DNA from: Brevundimonas sp. UBA5936
GTDB taxonomy: Bacteria > Pseudomonadota > Alphaproteobacteria > Caulobacterales > Caulobacteraceae
Assembly: GCA_002430835.1 (NCBI GenBank)
Contig: DJDA01000115.1
Span: 53,672 to 117,671, forward strand
Length of the DNA: 64,000 nt
Reading direction: 5' to 3'
Part shown: piece by piece, positions 10,013-15,573 of the stretch
Position numbering within the stretch: the stretch's first letter is position 1
Layout of the letters: each line of letters starts with the position of its first letter
Notes under the pieces: generated by a model
Seen by the model: only the letters and a program-made list of their open reading frames with translations
Told to the model about the DNA's origin: nothing
Databases searched by the model: none
Translations under genes and position numbers: made by a program

Positions 10013-11793
10013 GAGGCGGCTCCAGCCAGCGGGCGAACAGTGACGACGTTGAACATGCCCGCGTGCATGTGCATCAGAAGGTGGCAGTGGAAGGCCCAGT
10101 CGCCGGGCGCGTCCGCGGTCAGGTCGAAGGTGACCTTGCCGCCGGGGGCGACATTGACCGTGTGCTTCAGCGGCTGGTTGCCGTCATGACCGTTGACCAG
10201 CTCGAAGAAGTGGCCATGCAGGTGGATGGGGTGGGCCATCATGGTGTCGTTGACCAGGGTCACACGCACGCGCTCGTTCAGCTCGAAGCGGATCGGCTCG
10301 ACCACTTCCGAGAATTTGCGGCCGTCGAAGCCCCACATGAACCGCTCCATGTTACCGGTCAGGTGGATCTCCATGGTGCGCGAGGGTGCGCGGGTGTCCT
10401 TGTTCGGCGTCAGCGAGCGCAGGTCGGCGTAGACCAGCACGCGGTGATCGACGTCATCCAGGCCCTGCGGCCGGTCGGCCAGACGGTTGGACGGAGCCGG
10501 GGCGATGGCGTCCACGCCGACGCCGACGGCCATGTCGGCCGGGGCGTTGTTCGGATCGCGCATGCTCATGCCCGAATGGTCCATCGGCGCAGCCGCCGCA
10601 GCGCCCGCAGCGGCGCCGTGACCCATGGCCGCGTGGTCGGCGCCCGCTGCGCCGTGCGCGCTGTGGTCCATGCCTCCCATGCCCATGTCCTTCATGGTCA
10701 GGTTGGGCACCTTGCGCAGAGGCGGAACCTCGGCCGTCATGCCCATGCGCGGCGCCAGGGTGGCGCGGCCCATGCCCGAGCGGTCGATGGCTTCGGAAAC
10801 GATGGTGTAGGCGCGGTCCTCGGTCGGGCGGACGATGACGTCATAGGTCTCGGCGACCGAGATCTGGAACTCGTCGACCTCGACCGGGCGGACGTTCTCG
10901 CCGTCGGCCTGAACCACGGTCATCGGCAGACCGGGGATGCGGACGTTGAAGATCGACATGGCCGAGGCGTTGATGATGCGCAGACGCACGCGCTCGCCCG
11001 GCCGGAACAGGCCGGTCCAGTTCTCTTCCGGACCGTGGCCATTGACCAGATAGGTGTAGGTCGTGCCGTTGACGTCCAGGATGTCGCGCGGGTCCATCCG
11101 CATACCGCCCCACATCCGGCGCTCGGCGGCGTTCATTCCGTCCGAACCGTCCAGCAGGCCGGCCAGGGTCGTCTTCTGCATGTTGAAGTAGCCGGGGCTC
11201 TTCTTCAGCTTGTCGAGGATTTCATGCGGATGCATGAAGCTCCAGTCCGACAGGACTAGGACGTGCTCGCGGTCATAGGCGACCGGATCGGCGCCCGCCG
11301 GGTCGATGACGATGGGGCCGTAGTGGCCCATGGCCTCCTGAAGGCCCGAGTGGCTGTGATACCAATAGGTGCCCGACTGCTTGATCGGGAACTCATAGAC
11401 GAAGGTCTCGCGCGGCTTGATGCCGGGGAAGCTGACGCCCGGCACGCCGTCCATCTGGAACGGCAGCAGCAGGCCGTGCCAGTGGATCGAGGTGTCCTCG
11501 TCCAGATTGTTGGTCACTGACAGGCGCACGTTCTGGCCCTCGCGCATCCGCAGCAGGGGCGCGGGCAGCAGGCCGTTGATCATGAAGGCGTGGCCGGTGC
11601 GGCCGCCGACGGTGAAGCTGGAGTCACCCACGCTCAGGTCGATGTTCGGTCCCGTCAGGGTCGGCAGATCGGCCCGCAGGCCCGGCGATCCGGTCTGCGC
11701 CCAGGCGGGAAGAAGGCCCTGCAGGCCCAGAATGCCGCCGCCCAGGGCGGCGCCTCGCAACAGGGTTCGACGGTCCAGTGATGTTGTCGCCAT
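10009..11793 (-). CDS. copA: Copper-resistance multicopper oxidase CopA (PcoA family), Tat-exported
   Basis: Periplasmic multicopper oxidase (594 residues from the ATG at 11793) that likely oxidises Cu(I). The N-terminus has a twin-arginine signal (DRRTLLRGAALGGG, about residues 6-19). Copper-site motifs are all present: SIHWHGLLLP, GTYWYHSHSG, HPIHLHGHFFEL and HCHLLMHMHAGM, giving the type 1, 2 and 3 ligands. A Met/His-rich insertion (about residues 365-415, MGMGGMDHSAHG, AAPMDHSGMSM) is typical of CopA/PcoA. An in-frame TTG three codons upstream is an alternative start; neither has a strong ribosome site. First gene of the copA-copB-copC-ATPase operon. Confidence 0.97.
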   Translation of the reverse strand: MATTSLDRRTLLRGAALGGGILGLQGLLPAWAQTGSPGLRADLPTLTGPNIDLSVGDSSFTVGGRTGHAFMINGLLPAPLLRMREGQNVRLSVTNNLDEDTSIHWHGLLLPFQMDGVPGVSFPGIKPRETFVYEFPIKQSGTYWYHSHSGLQEAMGHYGPIVIDPAGADPVAYDREHVLVLSDWSFMHPHEILDKLKKSPGYFNMQKTTLAGLLDGSDGMNAAERRMWGGMRMDPRDILDVNGTTYTYLVNGHGPEENWTGLFRPGERVRLRIINASAMSIFNVRIPGLPMTVVQADGENVRPVEVDEFQISVAETYDVIVRPTEDRAYTIVSEAIDRSGMGRATLAPRMGMTAEVPPLRKVPNLTMKDMGMGGMDHSAHGAAGADHAAMGHGAAAGAAAAAPMDHSGMSMRDPNNAPADMAVGVGVDAIAPAPSNRLADRPQGLDDVDHRVLVYADLRSLTPNKDTRAPSRTMEIHLTGNMERFMWGFDGRKFSEVVEPIRFELNERVRVTLVNDTMMAHPIHLHGHFFELVNGHDGNQPLKHTVNVAPGGKVTFDLTADAPGDWAFHCHLLMHMHAGMFNVVTVRPLAGAAS

Positions 11794-11956
11794 GAAGTCC
11801 AAGTCTCAAAGAGGCCGTTCGCCCGTAAAGGCGCGCGGGGAGGAGGTCTGATCGGGATACGCAGGCGACACGGTCGCCCCTTGCATCGCCGTTGCGGCAG
11901 GGCGCCGCAGCTTTGGGCAGGGCGCGGCGACGGGCAAGTCGCAACGCCAGTGCGTT

Positions 11957-12511
11957 TTATCGCGCCAGGGCCTGGTTCAGCTTCTGTCGGGCGCGGGCGA
12001 TACGGGTCTCGACCGCCTTGGGCGTGACGCCCAGAACTTCGGCGATCTCGGCATGGGAGCGGCCTTCCAGCGAGGCCAGCAGAAGCGGCGCCTTCAGATT
12101 GTCGGGCAAGGCGGCCAGGGCGCGATTCATCTCGTCCATGCGGCGGCGGTCGTCCAACTGGGCCTCGGCTTCAGGCGCATCTTCGCCCACGGCCATGGCT
12201 TCGGGCGTGTCCAGCCCCATGACGCCGCGCACGATGCGGCGCACGGTGCGCTTGCGGCCCCAGTCGCGGCATTTGTTGATGGCGATCGAGCGCAACCACG
12301 TCTCGAAGGAGCGCGTCGGATCATAGCGCTGGATCGCCAGCCAGGCCGAGACATAGGTTTCCTGCAGCAGGTCGTGGGCCTCATCCGTGTCGCCGACGTA
12401 ACGACGCACGAAGCGATAGAGGTCGCCGCTGGTCGCCGCCATCAGGGCGGTGAAGGCAGTGCGGTCGCCGCGCGCGGCGCGCGCCTCGTCTGTGTCGCCC
12501 CCGGCCGTCAC
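11957..12511 (-). CDS. ECF-family RNA polymerase sigma factor (probable metal-responsive, CnrH-like context)
   Basis: A 184-residue sigma-70-like factor containing only regions 2 and 4. Region 2 (about residues 20-85) has DLYRFVRRYVGDTDEAHDLL, QETYVSAW and FETWLRSIAINKCRDWGRK. Region 4 (about 125-178) has LPDNLKAPLLLASLEGRSH followed by AEIAEVLGVTPKAVETRIAR. The GTG start at 12511 lies seven bases after the stop of the sensor gene. Two small membrane-anchored genes precede it in the same operon, the arrangement seen in CnrYXH-type systems. It likely directs transcription of its own operon and of the copper genes that follow 163 bases downstream; the target set is inference. Confidence 0.9.
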   Translation of the reverse strand: MTAGGDTDEARAARGDRTAFTALMAATSGDLYRFVRRYVGDTDEAHDLLQETYVSAWLAIQRYDPTRSFETWLRSIAINKCRDWGRKRTVRRIVRGVMGLDTPEAMAVGEDAPEAEAQLDDRRRMDEMNRALAALPDNLKAPLLLASLEGRSHAEIAEVLGVTPKAVETRIARARQKLNQALAR

Positions 12512-12518
12512 CTCGGCC

Positions 12519-12959
12519 TTACCGAGGCTCTTGCGTAAGGGCGCCGGCGATTTCCTTGTCGAAGACGCGGGCCTGTTCCGGCGTCAGAACCGCGCGCATT
12601 TCGAACACATGGGCGATGGTGGCCTTCTGCAAGGCGCCCATGGCGTCATGGAAATGATCGACGGCGGCGCGAACCTCGGGGCTGTCGCCCTGGCTGGCGG
12701 CGATGGCGTTGGCCAGTTCGCGGTTGGCGGCGCGCACGTCGGCCTCCAGCGTTTCACGCCGCACGGTGAAATGCTCTTCGATACCGTCCAGGCGAGCGTC
12801 CTGATCTGCGGTCAGGTCCAGCTTCTGATGCACGATGTCGTGCACGCTGGGCGTCTCGTGCTGCTTCATCATCCAGCCTGCGGCCAGCCAGGCGGCGCCC
12901 CCGCTGGCCAGGGCGGCCAGCGCCACGGTCAGGGCGATGGACTTCCAGTTGGCGTTCAT
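12519..12959 (-). CDS. Periplasmic heavy-metal sensor (CnrX / Metal_resist-like)
   Basis: A 146-residue protein with one N-terminal membrane segment (about residues 8-30, ALTVALAALASGGAAWLAAG) and a helical periplasmic domain. The HETPSVHDIVHQKLDLTADQ stretch, DGIEEHFTVRRETLEADVR and LTPEQARVFDKEI resemble the CnrX/Spy-like metal-resistance family, in which His and Glu residues bind metal. The His pair in HETPSVHDIVH is a possible metal site. It overlaps the upstream gene by four bases and is followed after seven bases by the ECF sigma gene. Probable role: sense excess metal (copper, by context) and release the sigma factor through the partner anti-sigma protein. Confidence 0.82.
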   Translation of the reverse strand: MNANWKSIALTVALAALASGGAAWLAAGWMMKQHETPSVHDIVHQKLDLTADQDARLDGIEEHFTVRRETLEADVRAANRELANAIAASQGDSPEVRAAVDHFHDAMGALQKATIAHVFEMRAVLTPEQARVFDKEIAGALTQEPR

Positions 12960-13237
12960 CCGCCGACCTCGAAGCGGGTCATCGGCGACAGGCCTGCGGA
13001 GACGCTGAAGACCTGAATGTCGGAGTGGTTGGGCTTGAAGGCCTGCCCCAACATGCCGCCGTTCGTCACGCCGACCAGAAGGGCGACAGCCATGACCGCC
13101 AGACGCACCTGACCAGAACGGCGTTGCTCCTGCCGCTCTTCGATCCGCCGCCAGACCTGGTTCTCCAGTCCCGCCAACCGCAAGGTTTCATCTGCTGGAA
13201 ACGGCGTCGCCAGGATGCGGTCGATGTCTTTTGTCAT
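12956..13237 (-). CDS. Small single-pass membrane protein, probable anti-sigma factor (CnrY-like)
   Basis: A 93-residue protein with a cytoplasmic N-terminal half (MTKDIDRILATPFPADETLR, VWRRIEERQEQR), one membrane helix (about residues 48-65, LAVMAVALLVGVTNGGMLG), and a short periplasmic tail. This size and topology, together with its position before a CnrX-like sensor and an ECF sigma gene, fit an anti-sigma factor of the CnrY type. I see no diagnostic sequence motif, so the role rests on context. The start at 13237 has AAAGGTG just upstream; a longer reading frame upstream lacks support. Overlaps the sensor gene by four bases (ATGA). Confidence 0.7.
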   Translation of the reverse strand: MTKDIDRILATPFPADETLRLAGLENQVWRRIEERQEQRRSGQVRLAVMAVALLVGVTNGGMLGQAFKPNHSDIQVFSVSAGLSPMTRFEVGG

Positions 13238-13308
13238 TCTGCACCTTTCGCGGGCCCTGTCTGTCATACGCGAGGCGACGCGCCTTCCCTTGGAAAGACG
13301 TCTGACCG

Positions 13309-13334
13309 CGTACGCATCCAGGGCGTATGGTTCC
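13309..13334 (-). promoter_or_regulatory. Candidate ECF-type promoter upstream of the anti-sigma/sensor/sigma operon
   Basis: On the minus strand GGAACC (13334-13329) resembles the -35 element of many ECF sigma factors, followed after 14 bases by CGTACG (13314-13309), a possible -10. The spacing is shorter than the usual ~16-17, so this is tentative. It lies about 70 bases upstream of the first start codon and would allow autoregulation. Confidence 0.3.
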
Positions 13335-13358
13335 AATCGTTGTAATCTCTACGCCATG

Positions 13359-13398
13359 TCGGGGCCGTGACGAAAGCGCTTCGCGTCACAGCCCCGAC
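13359..13398 (-). terminator. Stem-loop just downstream of copD, probable terminator
   Basis: An inverted repeat of 15 bp (arms 13359-13373 and 13384-13398) with a 10-base loop. One position is G-U when read on the minus strand, so it pairs better as the copD transcript. It starts about six bases after the copD stop. No U-tract follows, so it may act as a Rho-assisted or 3'-end stabilising hairpin. Confidence 0.55.
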
Positions 13399-13403
13399 TG
13401 ACG

Positions 13404-14309
13404 TCAGAGCGAGGCGGGCGGCGGCTGAACGCCCATGACCGCCACGACGGCCAGGATCATCAGCGCCAGGCCGAACTCGACCACCAGACTCTTCTTCAGA
13501 TGCGGCATGGCCTGACCCGCATCATGGGCCATCAACGGCGCCAGGCGGAAGCGGTTGGCCGCCGCCAGGCAGACCATCAACCCGAACAGCGCCAGCTTGA
13601 TCGTCAGCAGGACGCCATAGGGGCTGGCTCCCAGGCTCAGCGCCTTCGACAGACCGACCAGATAGGCGCTGTTGATCAGGCCTGTTGCGACCAAGGCTCC
13701 GACGGCCGCCGTACCGACCCCGGCGAAGCCGGTCAGACTGCGCGCCACCCCGGCGTCCCATGCGGGATCGCCCGATGGCCGCCGAACGATAAGGACGGCG
13801 AAGGCGGCGAGGGCGCCGACCCAGACGGAGGCCGCCACGGCGTGCACGATGTCCGAGGCCAGGTGGATCATATGTCCCGACCCTTGCGTCGCCGCGCCGT
13901 GGCCGGTCCAGGCGAAGCTGGCCGAGACAACCACGCCCAGCAGCGTCAGCAGGCTCCACATCAGGTTCCCTGACCGCAGCAACAAGGCGGCGCCCAGAGC
14001 CAGGGCGGCCGCCAGAATCCGCACGACCAGCGCCTTGCCCAGCCCCATGCCTGTGACCATGAAGGTCAGGGCTTCGGGCTTGAAGGCCTCGCTCAGCGAG
14101 CCCGCCATCATGGCGGTCTGAGCCAGCAGGGCGGCGGGCGCGGCCAGCATCAGGATCGCCGCCGCCCAGGCCGTCGCCGGACGCGGCCAGCGCAAGTCCA
14201 ACGGTCCGACAGCGCGTGCGCTGTACAGCATGAACGCAGGCATGCCGAGCAGCACCGCTCCGGCGACGTATTGTACGCCGCGCAGGAGGATGATCCAGAC
14301 CTCGACCAT
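13404..14309 (-). CDS. copD: Copper-resistance inner-membrane protein CopD
   Basis: A 301-residue, mostly hydrophobic protein with about eight membrane helices, normal for CopD. Visible features include the N-terminal EVWIILLRGVQYVAGAVLLG helix, WTGHGAATQGSGHMIHLASD with conserved His residues, DIVHAVAASVWVGALAAF, and the C-terminal block FRLAPLMAHDAGQAMPHLKK then LVVEFGLALMILAVVAVMGV. These match the CopD/PcoD family thought to handle copper with CopC. The start is two bases from the copC stop, so the pair forms one operon. It ends before a strong stem-loop. Confidence 0.94.
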   Translation of the reverse strand: MVEVWIILLRGVQYVAGAVLLGMPAFMLYSARAVGPLDLRWPRPATAWAAAILMLAAPAALLAQTAMMAGSLSEAFKPEALTFMVTGMGLGKALVVRILAAALALGAALLLRSGNLMWSLLTLLGVVVSASFAWTGHGAATQGSGHMIHLASDIVHAVAASVWVGALAAFAVLIVRRPSGDPAWDAGVARSLTGFAGVGTAAVGALVATGLINSAYLVGLSKALSLGASPYGVLLTIKLALFGLMVCLAAANRFRLAPLMAHDAGQAMPHLKKSLVVEFGLALMILAVVAVMGVQPPPASL

Positions 14310-14310
14310 A

Positions 14311-14673
14311 TCAGCGGACGGTGAAGTCGTAGCTGCCGGTCATGCGGTGGCCGTCGGTGGAGGCGATGCGCCAGTTGACGACATAGGCCCCAGCGGCCAG
14401 CGGGCGCGCCAAGGTTCCAGTGATGGTCTTGCCGTCCTGGCTGACCTGGGTGCGAACCGTCGCCTTGGCGCCGGCGGCGTTGACCACGTCGAAGCTCGAG
14501 AAGGCCGGAGCCACGCGGTCGCTGAAGGTCAGGGTCACGACGCGCGGCGACGCCACGGTCGACTTGGCCGCCGGCGTGGAACTGACCAGTCGGGCGTGCG
14601 CCGACGCCGGCGCGGCCGACAACAGGACGGCGGCAGAGACGGCGATGAAGGGAAGGGGATTCAAGTTGGACAT
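14311..14673 (-). CDS. copC: Periplasmic copper-binding protein CopC
   Basis: A 120-residue exported protein with a signal peptide (about residues 1-25, ending APASA). The first mature residue is His (HARLVSSTPAAKS), as in classical CopC, where the N-terminal His binds Cu(II). The domain continues with VTLTFSDRVAPAF, LAAGAYVVNWRIASTDGH and MTGSYDFTV. The chosen ATG has GGAG seven bases upstream; a longer frame to 14847 lacks a ribosome site and would bury the signal peptide. It is paired with copD, separated by one base. This is the second CopC-family gene in the island. Confidence 0.93.
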   Translation of the reverse strand: MSNLNPLPFIAVSAAVLLSAAPASAHARLVSSTPAAKSTVASPRVVTLTFSDRVAPAFSSFDVVNAAGAKATVRTQVSQDGKTITGTLARPLAAGAYVVNWRIASTDGHRMTGSYDFTVR

Positions 14674-14722
14674 GATCGTCTCCAGATGGAGGCCCTTGAG
14701 GCCCTGAAGACAACTACGGACG

Positions 14723-14749
14723 AAACGGACGACGCCCTCAGGCGTCACA
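14723..14749 (-). promoter_or_regulatory. Candidate ECF-type promoter upstream of copC-copD
   Basis: On the minus strand TGTGACG (14749-14743) is followed after about 14-16 bases by CGTCCGTTT, a layout similar to ECF promoters with TGTAAC-like -35 and CGTC-like -10 elements. It lies about 55-75 bases upstream of the copC start. It does not match the GGAACC candidate ahead of the sigma operon, so a shared sigma factor is not shown. Confidence 0.25.
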
Positions 14750-14923
14750 TTGCTGGGCGCCGAATCTGAAACAGCCCAACGATGTGGATCGCCAGCGCCA
14801 GGGCCCGACACGGCAGCCTCCTTCCCGTATTTCGCGAAATCGAGCATCGCTTCACAACCATGTTAGTTGCGAATATCGTTGATACATGAATTTCTCACCT
14901 CTTCATTGTTTGGAGGGAACGGT

Positions 14924-15199
14924 ATGAAAAATTTCAATATCCGCCGCAAAATCGCGATCGGTGCTGCTCTGGCAGCCGTTGTCGGCGCGGGCAGCTTCGC
15001 TGGCGCAAGTCAGGCTCGCTCTGATTTCTATTATCAGTACTATTTCTATAGTGATTCAAATCACACCCAAATGATTGGAAGCTTTCGGCAATACTGCCTG
15101 AACAACACCACGATCATGACCCCGCCGGTAACGGGCGAAATGTCGGACTTCTATACGATGGAAGCGATCGGGCGATGCCCCGGCCTAGGCGACTGGTAA
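14924..15199 (+). CDS. Small exported Tyr-rich protein with two cysteines (DUF6289-like)
   Basis: A 91-residue protein with a signal peptide (about residues 1-31: basic NFNIRRK, hydrophobic AIGAALAAVVGAGSFAGA, cleavage near SQA). The ~60-residue mature part starts RSDFYYQYYFYSD, contains a G-x(5)-C element (GSFRQYC) and a second Cys near the end (AIGRCPGLGDW), so one disulfide is possible. It resembles small secreted proteins annotated DUF6289; function unknown. The ATG at 14924 has GGAGGG seven bases upstream, and an earlier in-frame ATG has none. Base composition is much poorer in GC than its neighbours. A strong terminator follows, so it is a single-gene transcript. Confidence 0.8.
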   Translation: MKNFNIRRKIAIGAALAAVVGAGSFAGASQARSDFYYQYYFYSDSNHTQMIGSFRQYCLNNTTIMTPPVTGEMSDFYTMEAIGRCPGLGDW

Positions 15200-15224
15200 T
15201 CACTATCCGTCATTACGGATGAAG

Positions 15225-15252
15225 GCTCCCGACCAATGTCGGGAGCTTTTTT
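15225..15252 (+). terminator. Intrinsic terminator of the small exported protein gene
   Basis: Perfect 9-bp stem (GCTCCCGAC / GTCGGGAGC) with a CAAT loop followed by six T residues, 25 bases after the stop codon. Confidence 0.95.
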
Positions 15253-15573
15253 CTTGCTTGCAGCAGGGGCTGGATCAGGGGCGCCAGCGCCGCCAGCGCT
15301 GACGCACGTCTCATCCCAAACGAACACCTTGTCGAAGATAGGCGCGTCAGAGCCATGCAGGCGCGCAACGCTGTAACATTTCGGCCACCGTACCGGAAAT
15401 AAGGTCCGAAATTTTCAAAGAGTCCATTTTTGACTGAAATGCGTCTTTTTCGGACCCTCGGTGTGTCGTTATGGTCAGGTTCGCGTCGACGCACCGTCGT
15501 CGTGTGTTTTTCCATCCATGCGCCGTGGGGGTTGCTTCGGCATTACGGGGCGCTTTTTTAGAAGGGGACTCTC
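15253..15573 (+). other. Intergenic region / leader of the TonB receptor gene, with an inverted repeat
   Basis: No convincing gene in this 321-base stretch. It should hold the receptor promoter. A perfect 9-bp inverted repeat (GGTCCGAAA at 15403-15411, TTTCGGACC at 15448-15456) flanks an AT-richer 36-base segment, which could form a leader hairpin or an operator. A possible ribosome site GAAGGGGA lies at 15561-15568. A 100-codon open frame on the minus strand has no similarity I recognise. Confidence 0.5.

Noticed and set aside
8462..10189. A 575-codon open frame on the plus strand across copB
   Set aside because: It mirrors the copB repeat in antisense, has low-complexity Gly/Arg/Val composition and no recognisable domain. 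Long antisense frames are expected in GC-rich genes.
14674..14847. Longer copC protein starting at 14847
   Set aside because: The extra 58 residues would precede a clear signal peptide. The ATG at 14673 has a ribosome site.
15213..15515. A 100-codon minus-strand frame before the TonB receptor
   Set aside because: It overlaps the intrinsic terminator and has no ribosome site or similarity I know.
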